Assembly (NCBI RefSeq): GCF_025699485.1
Contig: NZ_JANUXN010000004.1
Location: forward strand, 186,001-250,000
DNA length: 64,000 nt
Source: Thauera carbonicopians
GTDB taxonomy: Bacteria; Pseudomonadota; Gammaproteobacteria; Burkholderiales; Rhodocyclaceae
Direction of reading: 5' to 3'
The position numbers and the translations under genes are program-made. Positions 48,016-59,963 of the stretch are shown in pieces. The notes beneath the pieces are model-generated. The model was given only the letters and a program-made list of their open reading frames with translations, did not search any database and had not been told where the DNA came from. The stretch's first letter is position 1. Each line of letters begins with the position of its first letter.

Positions 48016-48996
48016 ATGCAAAGCAATGCACTGCTGAAACCGCGCATCATCGACGTCCAGAGCAGCTCGCCGGTTCAGGCGCGCGTGACGATGGAGCCGT
48101 TCGAGCGTGGCTTCGGCCATACGCTGGGGAATGCGCTGCGGCGCATCCTCCTGTCGTCGCTGCCCGGTCACGCAGCGACCGAAGTGTCGATCGAAGGCGT
48201 GCTCCACGAGTACTCCACGCTCGACGGCGTGCGCGAGGACATGGTCGACCTTCTGCTGAACCTGAAAGGCGTCGTGTTCAAGCTGCACAACCGCAGCGAG
48301 GCCATGCTCCGCCTGACGAAGTCGGGTGAAGGCGTGGTGCGGGCGGGTGACATCGAAGTCGGTCACGACGTCGAGATCATCAATCCCGATCACGTCATCG
48401 CCCACATCGCGCCGGGCGGCAAGCTCGACATGCAGATCAAGGTCGAGGAAGGCCGTGGCTACGTGCCCGGCAACGTTCGTCCGGTCAACGCCGAGAGCAA
48501 GACGATCGGCCGTATCGTGCTGGACGCTTCGTTCGGGCCGGTGCGTCGCGTCAGCTACCTGGTCGAGAGCGCCCGCGTCGAGCAGCGTACCGACCTGGAC
48601 CGTCTGGTGGTCGATATCGAGACCAACGGCGCGGTCGATCCCGAGCAGGCCATCCGCTACGCCGCCCGCGTGCTGATGGACCAGCTGTCGGTGTTCGCCG
48701 AACTCGAAGGGACGCCGGTGTCGGCGCCGATCGAGAAACAGATGACGATCGATCCGGTGCTGCTGCGCCCGGTCGATGATCTCGAGTTGACCGTGCGCTC
48801 GGCCAACTGCCTGAAGGCAGAGAACATCTACTACATCGGCGACCTGATCCAGCGGACCGAAACCGAGCTGCTGAAGACCCCGAACCTGGGCCGCAAGTCG
48901 CTGAACGAAATCAAGGAAGTGTTGGCCTCCCGCGGCCTGACCCTTGGCATGAAACTGGAAAACTGGCCGCCGGCCGGGCTTGAAAAGCTCGGTTGA
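48016..48996 (+). CDS. rpoA: RNA polymerase subunit alpha
   Basis: 326 aa from ATG 48016, seven bases after gaggg; an ATG at 48010 is too close to that site. The N-terminal dimerisation domain contains [20 protein letters not shown]; the C-terminal domain includes [20 protein letters not shown] and [18 protein letters not shown], which binds UP elements and activators. Standard position between rpsD and rplQ. Confidence 0.98.
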   Translation: MQSNALLKPRIIDVQSSSPVQARVTMEPFERGFGHTLGNALRRILLSSLPGHAATEVSIEGVLHEYSTLDGVREDMVDLLLNLKGVVFKLHNRSEAMLRLTKSGEGVVRAGDIEVGHDVEIINPDHVIAHIAPGGKLDMQIKVEEGRGYVPGNVRPVNAESKTIGRIVLDASFGPVRRVSYLVESARVEQRTDLDRLVVDIETNGAVDPEQAIRYAARVLMDQLSVFAELEGTPVSAPIEKQMTIDPVLLRPVDDLELTVRSANCLKAENIYYIGDLIQRTETELLKTPNLGRKSLNEIKEVLASRGLTLGMKLENWPPAGLEKLG

Positions 48997-49021
48997 GACG
49001 CCGGGCAAGTGAGGAATTGAA

Positions 49022-49414
49022 ATGCGTCACCGCAATGGTCTTCGCAAGTTGAATCGTACCAGCAGCCACCGCCAGGCGATGTTCCGCAACATGGCCAACT
49101 CGCTGCTGCGCCACGAAGTGATCAAGACGACCCTGCCGAAGGCGAAGGAACTGCGCCGCGTCGTCGAGCCGATGATCACGCTGGGCAAGAAGCCCAACCT
49201 GTCCAACCGCCGTCTGGCTTTCAACCGCCTGCGCGACCGCGAGATGGTCGTCAAGCTGTTCGATGAGCTGGGTCCGCGCTACGCTACCCGCAACGGTGGC
49301 TATCTGCGCATCCTGAAGTGCGGCTTCCGTGACGGCGACAATGCGCCGATGGCTTTCGTCGAGCTGCTCGACCGTCCCGAGGGCGAAGCCGTCGAAGTCG
49401 ACGAGGCAGCCTGA
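49022..49414 (+). CDS. rplQ: 50S ribosomal protein L17
   Basis: 130 aa: [20 protein letters not shown] and [20 protein letters not shown] are diagnostic. It is the last gene of the alpha operon and is followed 16 bases later by a strong intrinsic terminator. An acidic tail ([10 protein letters not shown]) ends it. Confidence 0.98.
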   Translation: MRHRNGLRKLNRTSSHRQAMFRNMANSLLRHEVIKTTLPKAKELRRVVEPMITLGKKPNLSNRRLAFNRLRDREMVVKLFDELGPRYATRNGGYLRILKCGFRDGDNAPMAFVELLDRPEGEAVEVDEAA

Positions 49415-49430
49415 TCGGGCTGGCTTCAGC

Positions 49431-49461
49431 GAAAAAAGCCGGGCTCTGCCCGGTTTTTTTT
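49431..49461 (+). terminator. Intrinsic terminator of the ribosomal protein cluster
   Basis: CCGGGC (49439-49444) and GCCCGG (49448-49453) form a stem with a TCT loop, followed by eight T (49454-49461) and preceded by six A that extend the pairing. The clearest terminator of the window. Confidence 0.93.
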
Positions 49462-49493
49462 CGTCCATCTCCGCTACCTGGAGGAACCGATTC

Positions 49494-50513
49494 ATGAGCG
49501 TGACCCTGGTGACTGGCGGGGCCGGCTACATCGGCTCGCATACCTGCGTCGAATTGCTGTCCGCGGGGCGCGATGTCGTCGTCCTGGATGATCTGTCGAA
49601 TGCTTCTCCCGAAGCGGTGCGCCGGATCGAGGAGCTCGCGGGGCGCCCGCTTCGCGCCTTCATCCAGGGCGATGTGCGGGATGCCGCGCTGCTCGAGACG
49701 GTGTTTCGCACCCATCCGGTGGAGGCCGTCATCCATTTCGCCGCCAAGAAGGCGGTCGGCGAATCCGTCGAGCAGCCGCTGGCCTACTACGATAACAATC
49801 TGCTCGGCCTGATGCGCCTGCTGCAGGCGATGGATGCCGCGACGTGCCGGCGGATCGTGTTCAGTTCGTCGGCAACCGTCTACGGCGATCCGGCCAGCGT
49901 GCCGATCGACGAGGGTTTTCCGACCACGGCGACCAATCCCTACGGCTGGACCAAGCTGATGGGCGAGCAGATCCTGCGGGATCTCGCGGTGTCCGATCCG
50001 CGCTGGAACATCGTGCTGCTGCGCTACTTCAATCCGGTGGGGGCGCATGCGAGCGGCCGCATCGGCGAGGATCCGGACGGCCTGCCCAATAACCTGATGC
50101 CTTACGTCAGCCAGGTGGCTGTCGGCCGCCTCCAGCGCCTCAGGGTCTTCGGCAACGACTATCCGACACCGGACGGCACCGGTGTGCGCGACTACATCCA
50201 CGTCGTCGATCTGGCGCTCGGCCACCTGAAGGCGCTGGAGCGCATCGAGGCGCTGCTCGGGGTGACGACGCTGAACCTCGGCACCGGGCGCGGCTACAGC
50301 GTGCTGGAGATGGTGCGGGCTTTCGAGCAGGCTTCGGGGCGTGAAGTGCCATTCGACATCGTCGATCGGCGCCCCGGCGACGTCGCCGCCTGCTGGGCTG
50401 ATCCAAACCGCGCGGCGGAGGTGCTGGGCTGGCGAGCCGAGCGTGATCTCGCGGCGATGTGTGAAGATGCCTGGCGCTGGCAGTGCAGCAACCCGAAGGG
50501 TTATCGGAGCTGA
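49494..50513 (+). CDS. galE: UDP-glucose 4-epimerase
   Basis: 339 aa short-chain dehydrogenase-like epimerase interconverting UDP-glucose and UDP-galactose. NAD site VTGGAGYIGSHTC lies at residues 5-17; the catalytic set is Ser in VFSSSATVYGD and Tyr/Lys in NPYGWTKLMGEQ. LRYFNPVGAHASG and GDVAACWADP complete the family pattern. ATG 49494 has ggagga upstream; longer in-frame starts lie inside rplQ and the terminator. Likely supplies surface polysaccharide precursors. Confidence 0.94.
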   Translation: MSVTLVTGGAGYIGSHTCVELLSAGRDVVVLDDLSNASPEAVRRIEELAGRPLRAFIQGDVRDAALLETVFRTHPVEAVIHFAAKKAVGESVEQPLAYYDNNLLGLMRLLQAMDAATCRRIVFSSSATVYGDPASVPIDEGFPTTATNPYGWTKLMGEQILRDLAVSDPRWNIVLLRYFNPVGAHASGRIGEDPDGLPNNLMPYVSQVAVGRLQRLRVFGNDYPTPDGTGVRDYIHVVDLALGHLKALERIEALLGVTTLNLGTGRGYSVLEMVRAFEQASGREVPFDIVDRRPGDVAACWADPNRAAEVLGWRAERDLAAMCEDAWRWQCSNPKGYRS

Positions 50514-50540
50514 GGCGGGAGGCTGCGGTAGCGCAGTTTT

Positions 50541-50665
50541 CCGTAGGAGTGGCTTCAGCCGGGGGGTGCTGAGCCGCGAATGCAGGCCACAGGCCTGCCT
50601 CGCCGAGAAAAGGCGCTGTCGCACCCTTTCGCGGCTGGGCGCCCCTGGCTGAAGCCGCTTCCCGC
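50541..50665. repeat. REPIN/BIME-like inverted repeat, copy B
   Basis: The left arm begins ccgtaggagtggcttcagcc (50541-50560) and runs to gagccgcgaa; the right arm (about 50628-50665) reads ttcgcggctgggcgcccctg and on to gaagccgcttcccgcgg. It fills the space between the ends of galE and uvrA, which converge. Confidence 0.78.
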
Positions 50666-50673
50666 GGATCGTT

Positions 50674-53505
<2,832 letters not shown>

Positions 53506-53535
53506 GGCTGCACGGCTGGCGGTAGGGAACCCGAA

Positions 53536-53565
53536 ACTATAAGAGAGAACGCAGGTGCGAGCCAA
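53536..53565 (-). promoter_or_regulatory. Promoter of uvrA
   Basis: On the minus strand TTGGCT (53560-53565), an 18-base spacer and TATAGT (53536-53541), about 30 bases before the uvrA ATG. I see no LexA-type CTG-N10-CAG box overlapping it. A TAGAAT (53618-53623) on the plus strand may serve the divergent transporter gene. Confidence 0.6.
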
Positions 53566-53653
53566 TCCGGAACGGCCGGGAGAAGCTGCAGTGCGCGATG
53601 CCGGGGTGGCGCGATGCTAGAATTGACCGCTTTATCGAAGCCCATCTTCCCGC

Positions 53654-54859
53654 ATGTCCGCTCCGCCGCACGATCCGATGACTTCCGCCGAACGCCGGGC
53701 TGGCATGAGCCTGGCGGCGATCTTTGCGCTGCGCATGCTGGGTCTGTTCCTGATCCTGCCGGTGTTCGCGGTCTACGCCGAAGGCATTCCGGGCGGCGAC
53801 GACCTGACCCTGGTCGGCCTGGCGATCGGCGCCTACGGCTTGACCCAGGCCTGCCTGCAGATCGCCTATGGCGCGGCCTCCGATCGCTTCGGCCGCAAGC
53901 CGGTGATCGTCTTCGGCCTGTTGCTGTTCGTCGTCGGCAGCGCGGTCGCGGCGCTCGCGGCCGACATCCACATGATCATCGCCGGCCGCGTGCTGCAGGG
54001 TGCCGGGGCGATCTCGGCGGCGGTCACCGCGCTGGCGGCCGACCTGACGCGTGACCAGCACCGGACCAAGGTCATGGCCATGATCGGCTCGTCGATCGGG
54101 CTGGTGTTCGCCTTGTCGATGGTGGCGGCGCCGCTGCTGTATGCGGCGATCGGCATGAGCGGCATCTTCTGGCTGACCGCGGCGCTGGCCTGTGCGGCGA
54201 TCGCCGTCGTGCTGTGGGTGGTGCCGGCCGCGCCGCCGGTGCCGCGTGCCAACGGCGGCCGCTTCATCGACGTGCTGCGCGACGGCCAGCTGATGCGCTT
54301 GAACTTCGGCGTCTTTGCGCTGCACCTGATCCAGACCACGATGTGGGTCATGGTGCCGGTGGGACTGGTCGCCGCAGGGCTGCCGATGCCCGAGCACTGG
54401 AAGGTTTATCTGCCCGCGGTGCTGCTGTCCTTCGTCGTCATGGTGCCTGCCGTGATCGTCGCCGAACGGCGCAACCTGATGAAGCCGGTGTTCAACGCCG
54501 CGATCTGCCTGCTGGCGCTGGTGCAGTTCGGCCTGTGGCTGTTCGGCGACGGCTTGCTGCCGCTGGCGCTGCTGCTGACCCTGTTCTTCGTTTCCTTCAA
54601 CGTGCTGGAAGCGACGCAGCCGTCCTGGATTTCGCGCATCGCGCCCGCACATTCGAAGGGGACGGCGCTGGGTGTCTACAACACGCTGCAGTCGGTCGGC
54701 CTGTTCCTGGGGGGGCTGCTCGGCGGCTGGCTCGGGCAACGTTTCGGGGCCGGCGCGGTCAGTCTGGTCTGTGGCGCGCTGGCGCTTCTCTGGCTGCTGC
54801 TGGCATCGAGCATGACCCCACCTCCGGTACGTGCGGTGCCGGCGCCCGAAAGGGCATGA
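53654..54859 (+). CDS. MFS transporter
   Basis: 401 aa with about twelve hydrophobic helices. The MFS signature between helices 2 and 3 reads GAASDRFGRKPVIVFG and helix 4 has AGRVLQGAGAISAAVTALAAD, both typical of drug:H+ antiporter-like members. Start ATG 53654; an ATG 12 codons later is an alternative. It is divergent from uvrA and 35 bases ahead of ssb, an arrangement common in betaproteobacteria. Substrate unknown. Confidence 0.85.
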   Translation: MSAPPHDPMTSAERRAGMSLAAIFALRMLGLFLILPVFAVYAEGIPGGDDLTLVGLAIGAYGLTQACLQIAYGAASDRFGRKPVIVFGLLLFVVGSAVAALAADIHMIIAGRVLQGAGAISAAVTALAADLTRDQHRTKVMAMIGSSIGLVFALSMVAAPLLYAAIGMSGIFWLTAALACAAIAVVLWVVPAAPPVPRANGGRFIDVLRDGQLMRLNFGVFALHLIQTTMWVMVPVGLVAAGLPMPEHWKVYLPAVLLSFVVMVPAVIVAERRNLMKPVFNAAICLLALVQFGLWLFGDGLLPLALLLTLFFVSFNVLEATQPSWISRIAPAHSKGTALGVYNTLQSVGLFLGGLLGGWLGQRFGAGAVSLVCGALALLWLLLASSMTPPPVRAVPAPERA

Positions 54860-54894
54860 ACCACCGCACGGCATTCATTTGAAAGGAGAACGGG

Positions 54895-55386
54895 ATGGCA
54901 TCCCTGAACAAAGTGATTCTGATCGGCAATCTCGGCCGCGATCCTGAGACGCGCTACGCGCCCAGCGGCGACGCGATCTGCAACCTGACGGTGGCGACCA
55001 CCGAAGTCTGGAAGGACCGGACCAGCGGCGAACGCCGCGAGGCCACCGAATGGCACCGCGTGGTGTTCTTCGGCCGCGTCGCCGAAGTCGCTGCCCAGTA
55101 CCTGCGCAAGGGCAGCCAGATCTACGTCGAAGGCCGCCTGCAGACGCGCAAGTGGCAGGACCAGAACGGCCAGGACCGCTACACCACCGAAATCCGCGGC
55201 GACGAGATGAAGATGCTCGGCCGGCGCGAAGGCGGCGACGCGCCGATGCGCGCGCCGGACAGCGGCTACGACGCGCCGGCGCCGGCATCGCGTCCGGCAC
55301 CGGCGGCTGCGCCGCGCCCGCAGTCGCAGGCGCCGGCGGCGTCCTCGTCCGGCTTCGGCGATTTCGACGACGACATCCCGTTCTGA
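54895..55386 (+). CDS. ssb: Single-stranded DNA-binding protein
   Basis: 163 aa. The OB-fold begins [19 protein letters not shown] and includes [21 protein letters not shown]; a Pro/Ala-rich linker leads to the acidic tip DFDDDIPF that recruits repair and replication proteins. ATG 54895 has aaaggaga upstream. The divergent neighbour uvrA and this gene form the DNA-repair pair seen in many proteobacteria. Confidence 0.97.
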   Translation: MASLNKVILIGNLGRDPETRYAPSGDAICNLTVATTEVWKDRTSGERREATEWHRVVFFGRVAEVAAQYLRKGSQIYVEGRLQTRKWQDQNGQDRYTTEIRGDEMKMLGRREGGDAPMRAPDSGYDAPAPASRPAPAAAPRPQSQAPAASSSGFGDFDDDIPF

Positions 55387-55501
55387 AAGCGGGAGCAGGG
55401 GCTTCTTGCAGCGTGACTTGCGCCCGGGCTGCGGCTGCGGATCATCGCTAACATGAGATCGGGCGTTCGACCCGAAGAAGCGACAAGAGGAGGGGATTTC
55501 C

Positions 55502-56467
55502 ATGAACGAGCTCATCAGCTATCCGGATGGCATCCATGCGCTGGAGTCCGGCTACGGCCGGCCGCAGCTGGCGGCGATCCACCTCGTGGTCGACGAGGGG
55601 CGTGCCGCGATCGTCGATACCGGCTGCAATGATTCCGTGCCCCGCGTGCTGAGTACGCTGGCGATGCTCGGCATCGAGCCCGGCAAGGTGGAATGGGTGA
55701 TGCTGACCCACATCCATCTGGACCACGCCGGCGGGGCGGGCAGCCTGATGTGCGCGCTGCCCAAGGCCCGCCTGCTGGTGCATCCGCGCGGCCTGCGCCA
55801 CATGATCGATCCGTCCAAGCTGTGGGAGGGCACTGCCGCCGTTTATGGCGCCGAGCGTGCCTACCAGCTCTATGGCCGGCTGGTGCCGATTCCGCCCGAG
55901 CGCATCGTGCCGGCGACCGACGGCCTGGAGCTGCGCATGGGCAAGCGCCTGTTCCGCGTGTTCGACACGCCGGGACATGCCCGCCACCACATCTGCATCT
56001 GGGACGACAGCGCGCGCGCCTTCTTCACCGGCGACACCTTCGGCCTGTCCTACCGCGAGCTCGACGTCGATGGCCGGGTCTTCGTGCTGCCGACCACCAC
56101 GCCGACGCAGTTCGACCCGGAGGCGATGCACGAGTCGATCGACCGCATGCTTTCCATGCAGCCGCAGGCGATGCACCTGACCCACTACGGCCGCGTGACC
56201 GACGTGCCGCGGCTCGGCGCCGACCTCCACCGCCTGATCGACGCCATGGTCGCGGTGGCACGGGCGGCGCGGGGCGACGAGGTGGCGCGCCACGTCGAGA
56301 TCCTCGCCGGCCTGGAGCAGGTCGTCCGCGAGGAAGCGGGGCGCCAGGGTTGGGCGCTGGACGAGGAGCAGACGCTGGAACTGCTGCGCATGGACCTCGA
56401 ACTCAACGCGCAAGGCCTGGGCATCTGGCTCGACAGCCAGCGCGTGGCCGAGCCGCAGCCGGCCTGA
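55502..56467 (+). CDS. Metallo-beta-lactamase-fold hydrolase
   Basis: 321 aa. Metal motif HIHLDHAGG (about residues 70-78) with downstream His in DTPGHARHH, Asp in FFTGDTFG and His in LTHYGRV make a complete dinuclear site. The C-terminal ~100 residues are helical and not part of the core fold. ATG 55502 follows gaggagggg. Family members include glyoxalase II-like thioesterases and other hydrolases; the substrate cannot be deduced. Ten bases to tcdA suggest one operon. Confidence 0.82.
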   Translation: MNELISYPDGIHALESGYGRPQLAAIHLVVDEGRAAIVDTGCNDSVPRVLSTLAMLGIEPGKVEWVMLTHIHLDHAGGAGSLMCALPKARLLVHPRGLRHMIDPSKLWEGTAAVYGAERAYQLYGRLVPIPPERIVPATDGLELRMGKRLFRVFDTPGHARHHICIWDDSARAFFTGDTFGLSYRELDVDGRVFVLPTTTPTQFDPEAMHESIDRMLSMQPQAMHLTHYGRVTDVPRLGADLHRLIDAMVAVARAARGDEVARHVEILAGLEQVVREEAGRQGWALDEEQTLELLRMDLELNAQGLGIWLDSQRVAEPQPA

Positions 56468-56477
56468 CGGAAGGACG

Positions 56478-57350
56478 ATGGACGTGAGCCGGGTGGATGG
56501 CGGCGGGGCCAACGAGCGGGTGGAGGACGTGGACCGCGCCCGTCGTTTCGGCGGCATCGACCGCCTTTACGGCATGGGGGCCGCGGATGCGCTGGCGGCT
56601 TCCCATGCCTGCGTGATCGGCATCGGCGGTGTCGGCTCCTGGGCCGTCGAGGCGCTGGCGCGCAGCGGCGTGGGCAGGCTGACGCTGATCGACCTCGACC
56701 ACGTCGCCGAGTCCAACATCAACCGCCAGGCCCATGCGCTCGATGCCACTCTCGGGCAGGCGAAAGTCCAGGCGATGGCGGATCGCATCGCTGCCTTCAG
56801 TCCGCAATGCCGGGTCGACACGGTCGAGGATTTCCTCACGGCGGAAAATGCCGCAAGCCTGCTGCAGGGTTTCGATGTCGTCGTCGACGCCATCGACAAC
56901 GTGCGGGCCAAGGTGGCGATCGCCGCGCTCTGCCGGGCGCGGCAGATGCCGCTGGTGATGGCCGGCGGCGCGGGCGGCAAGCTCGATCCGGCGCTGATCC
57001 GCGTCGATGATCTGGCCCGTACGCTGCAGGATCCGCTGCTGTCCAAGGTGCGTGCCCGCCTGCGCAAGGAGCACGGCTTTCCGCGCGAGCCGAAAAGGAA
57101 GTTCGGCATCGAAGCGGTGTTTTCCACCGAGCCGCTGCGCCATCCGTCCGCGCCGGCCTGCGAGGCAGAAGCTGGGCGCAGCCGCGGGCCGCAGGGCCTG
57201 GCCTGTGCCGGCTACGGTTCGAGCATGGCGATGACCGCCAGTGTCGGGCTGTTCTGCGCTTCGCGTGCGCTGCTTCACCTGTTGCGCGCCGGCCAGGCGC
57301 GTGCGGGTGCAGCGGAGCGGGCCGAGACCATGACCGGAGCCGAGGCATGA
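56478..57350 (+). CDS. tcdA: tRNA threonylcarbamoyladenosine dehydratase (TcdA/CsdL)
   Basis: 290 aa E1-like enzyme that cyclises t6A to ct6A at tRNA position 37 using ATP. RRFGGIDRLYGMGAADAL opens the core, the ATP site is VIGIGGVGSWAVEALARSG, and DLDHVAESNINRQ and VDAIDNVRAKVAI follow. The first ~20 residues and the Ala-rich C-terminus are variable. It overlaps the next start (ATGA). Confidence 0.92.
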   Translation: MDVSRVDGGGANERVEDVDRARRFGGIDRLYGMGAADALAASHACVIGIGGVGSWAVEALARSGVGRLTLIDLDHVAESNINRQAHALDATLGQAKVQAMADRIAAFSPQCRVDTVEDFLTAENAASLLQGFDVVVDAIDNVRAKVAIAALCRARQMPLVMAGGAGGKLDPALIRVDDLARTLQDPLLSKVRARLRKEHGFPREPKRKFGIEAVFSTEPLRHPSAPACEAEAGRSRGPQGLACAGYGSSMAMTASVGLFCASRALLHLLRAGQARAGAAERAETMTGAEA

Positions 57351-57718
57351 GCGACGTCGCGGTGATCCTGTTCGGCCATGGTGCGCGCGATCCCGAATGG
57401 GCCGGGCCGATGAAACGGATCCGCCAGCACATGCTGGCCCAGCCCGGCGCGCCGCGCGTGGAGCTGGCCTTTCTCGAGTTCATGCAGCCGACCCTGGCCG
57501 AAGCCATCGCCGCGCTGGCCGACGCCGGGATGCGGCGCATCGCCATCGTGCCGGTCTTCCTGGCCCAGAACGGGCATCTGAAGCGCGACCTTCCGGTGCT
57601 GCTCGACGCCGCCCGCGCCGCACATCCGGAATGCGAGATCATGCTCGCCGTCGCTGCGGGCGAAGCCGAAGGCGTGATCGCGGCGATGGCCGAATACGCC
57701 CGCAGCTGCGCGGCATGA
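57347..57718 (+). CDS. Small CbiX/SirB-type chelatase
   Basis: 123 aa. ILFGHGARDPEWAGP carries the first metal-site His, and VPVFLAQNGHLKRDLP the second. This is the single-domain CbiX-small/SirB length, which dimerises to one active site for cobalt or ferrous insertion into tetrapyrroles. Start overlaps the tcdA stop, so the two are translated together. Whether it serves cobalamin or siroheme synthesis is unclear because no other pathway gene is near. Confidence 0.82.
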   Translation: MSDVAVILFGHGARDPEWAGPMKRIRQHMLAQPGAPRVELAFLEFMQPTLAEAIAALADAGMRRIAIVPVFLAQNGHLKRDLPVLLDAARAAHPECEIMLAVAAGEAEGVIAAMAEYARSCAA

Positions 57719-57854
57719 CGGCAGGCCGGTGCAAAGCGGGGACGATCGCCGGGGCGTGATCTGATGCACGTCCGGCATGCGTAACGAGTGCTGTCGACCG
57801 GGGATGCGGGGCTAGAATCGGGTGATCCGCATCGCTTGCCTTGGACGTATCAGC

Positions 57855-58169
57855 ATGAAGGACATTCCGCCCCACCAGAACCGGCGCCTCGACCGGCGCC
57901 TGCCGCTCGGCTGCCCGGCTTTCATCGCCTTGCGCGGCGGTCAGCGCATCGAGGCGGTGTGCATCGAGATCGGCGTCGGCGGGATGACCCTGCATGCCGC
58001 CTACGTGCCGGAGCAGAACGAAGTCCTCGACGTCGCGGTGCTCGGGCCTCAGGGCTCGCCCGTGGCCGATCGCCCGCCGCTGGTCGGCAAGCTCGAAGTC
58101 ACGCGCTGCAACGCGCTGGGCGACGGCCGCTACGAGATCGGCGGCCGCATGATGCGCGTGGTCGATTGA
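57855..58169 (+). CDS. PilZ-domain protein
   Basis: 104 aa single-domain protein from ATG 57855 (an in-frame ATG at 57822 is the alternative). RRLDRRLPL near residues 10-18 gives the RxxxR element. The second motif, normally (D/N)x(S/A)xxG, reads EIGVGG at 38-43, with Glu and Gly at the key places, so cyclic-di-GMP binding is not certain. A TAGAAT box (57813-57818) may be its -10. It converges with dsbB across repeat copy C. Confidence 0.75.
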   Translation: MKDIPPHQNRRLDRRLPLGCPAFIALRGGQRIEAVCIEIGVGGMTLHAAYVPEQNEVLDVAVLGPQGSPVADRPPLVGKLEVTRCNALGDGRYEIGGRMMRVVD

Positions 58170-58189
58170 CGCGTAGCGGCTCGGTTTTC

Positions 58190-58282
58190 TGCAGGAGCGG
58201 CTTCAGCCGCGACAGGGCGCGATAGCTTCCCCGACGGGGTCTGCTTTTGCGGCTCGGCGGCCCCGGCAGAAGCCGCTACAGG
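58190..58282. repeat. REPIN/BIME-like inverted repeat, copy C
   Basis: The left arm begins tgcaggagcggcttcagccg (58190-58209); the right arm (about 58249-58282) reads gcggctcggcggccccggca then gaagccgctacagg. It lies between the converging pilZ and dsbB genes and matches copies A and B. Confidence 0.75.
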
Positions 58283-58313
58283 GGGGCCACAGTACAAGGC
58301 CCATCGATACCGC

Positions 58314-58829
58314 TCAGGGCCTGTCTGCCCGGCGCAGCAGCATCCACAGCGCGAACACCGCCGTCGCCGAAAAGCTCAGCAGCGACCAGTTGGCGATCGA
58401 CAGGCCGAGGAAAGTCCAATCCACCGCCGCGCAGTCGCCCGCACCGCGGAAGATCATCGGCAGCGCTTCGCCGAGCGGAAAACTCTCCAGCATGAATTCC
58501 AGCCCCGGGCCGCATTCGGGAATCGCCGGGGGATCGAGCTGCATCCAGGTCTGGCGCGCGGCGATGGCGCCGCCAGCCAGCGCCCCCAGGCCGATCAGCG
58601 CGGCATAGACCCGGCTGCCCGTGCGGCCCGGCCCGTGGATGCCGCCGACCAGGGCGATCAGCGCCACGGCGAGGAAGGCGTAGCGCTGCATCACGCACAT
58701 CGGGCAGGGTTCGAGGCCTTTCACATGCTGCAGGTAGAGGCCGAAGCCGAGCAGGCCGATGGCGGTGGCGAACAGGGCAAGGTAAAGCGTGCGCGCCGGC
58801 AGGCGCAGCAGGGTCTGGAGCAGGGGCAT
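58314..58829 (-). CDS. dsbB: Disulfide bond formation protein B
   Basis: 171 aa inner-membrane quinone reductase that reoxidises DsbA. Four hydrophobic helices; the first redox pair Cys42-Cys45 lies in PCPMCVMQRY and the second pair is Cys106 and Cys133 in the periplasmic loop. Arg in MQRY is the ubiquinone-contact position in E. coli DsbB. No dsbA nearby. Confidence 0.94.
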   Translation of the reverse strand: MPLLQTLLRLPARTLYLALFATAIGLLGFGLYLQHVKGLEPCPMCVMQRYAFLAVALIALVGGIHGPGRTGSRVYAALIGLGALAGGAIAARQTWMQLDPPAIPECGPGLEFMLESFPLGEALPMIFRGAGDCAAVDWTFLGLSIANWSLLSFSATAVFALWMLLRRADRP

Positions 58830-58896
58830 CTCGATCCGGTATTGCTGGGCGGGCGCCCATTGTAGGGGATATTCCCTCGGAGCGCGGCGGACGGCC

Positions 58897-59793
58897 TCAG
58901 GTTCCCAGTGCCGCCTGCAGCATGTCGAGGAAGGCCCGCGTCTTGGCCGGCATCAGCCGGCGGCCGGGGAATACCGCCCAGGCGGTGTTGGCAGGCAGGC
59001 ACCAGTCCGCCATCACGCGGCGGAGCTCCCCCTGGCGCACGTAGGGTGCAGCGAAATAAACGGGCACCGCGGCGATGCCGGCGCCGGCGCGGGCGAAGCG
59101 GATCAGCAGTTCGGGCGAATTGGCCGTGATGCTGCCGGGCGGCGTGCCTTGCCAGCGCTCATCGTCCCGCATCAGCGTCCAGCCGAGTGCCTCGCCGCTG
59201 CGCGTCAGCAGACGCAGCGCACGGTGCGCGTTCAGCGCCTCGGGGTGCCCGGGTTCGCCGTGCTCGGCGAGATAGCCGGGCGAGGCATACAGCCCGCTGG
59301 GAAAGACCGCCAGGCGGCGCGCGGCGAGCAGGGCGTCGTCGGGCAGTTCGCCCATGCGGATGGCGACGTCGAAGTTCTCGCCCAGCAGGTCCACCCGGCG
59401 TGGCGACAGATCCAGCTCCAGCGACACCGCAGGGTGCATCGCGGTGAAGGCCGACAGCATGTCGACCAGCAGCAGGCTGGCGAAATCGCTCGGCATCGAC
59501 ACCCGCAGGCGGCCGCTGGGCCTGGCCTGGCGGCTTTCGGCCAATGCCTTCACGGCCTCGATCTCATCGGCCACCTGGCGCGCGTGTTCCAGCAGCGCGG
59601 TGCCGAACTCGGTCAGCGTCAGCCGCCGCGTGGTGCGCAGCATCAGGCGTTCGCCGAGCTGCTCTTCCAGTTGCGAGACGCGGCGCGAAACCGTGGACTT
59701 GGGCAGGCCGAGGCGTTCGGCCGCCGCCGTGAAGCTGCCGGTCTCGGCCACGCGGGCAAAGATCAACAGGTCGTTGGGGCTGTACTGTTCCAT
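58897..59793 (-). CDS. LysR-family transcriptional regulator
   Basis: 298 aa. The N-terminal winged helix-turn-helix (residues about 5-62) includes FARVAETGSFTAAAERLGLP and KSTVSRRVSQLEEQLGERL; the C-terminal effector domain follows with SMPSDFASLL. It belongs to the AaeR/DsdC-like cluster that often controls quinone- or xenobiotic-responsive genes. It is divergent from azoR with a 170-base gap, so it probably regulates azoR and perhaps pirin. Confidence 0.92.
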   Translation of the reverse strand: MEQYSPNDLLIFARVAETGSFTAAAERLGLPKSTVSRRVSQLEEQLGERLMLRTTRRLTLTEFGTALLEHARQVADEIEAVKALAESRQARPSGRLRVSMPSDFASLLLVDMLSAFTAMHPAVSLELDLSPRRVDLLGENFDVAIRMGELPDDALLAARRLAVFPSGLYASPGYLAEHGEPGHPEALNAHRALRLLTRSGEALGWTLMRDDERWQGTPPGSITANSPELLIRFARAGAGIAAVPVYFAAPYVRQGELRRVMADWCLPANTAWAVFPGRRLMPAKTRAFLDMLQAALGT

Positions 59794-59963
59794 ATGAGGG
59801 ACAATGTTATGCGTTCTGCTGGATTAATGAAGACGGGCGACATGATTAGACTCTGATCGTCGTCATCGAACAAGGCTGCAGTCCCGGCATCGTGACCTCG
59901 ACCTCGCGTCAGGCGGATTCCGGCCGGACTTCGGCAAACCCCTCGACCCCACGGAGAACAGAC

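Noticed and set aside
53506-53653. LexA (SOS) box between uvrA and the MFS gene
   Set aside because: I looked for CTG-N10-CAG overlapping the uvrA promoter and found none that was convincing.
57719-57854. A small gene between the CbiX-like gene and pilZ
   Set aside because: No frame with a ribosome site and plausible protein sequence was seen; the gap holds only a possible -10 box.
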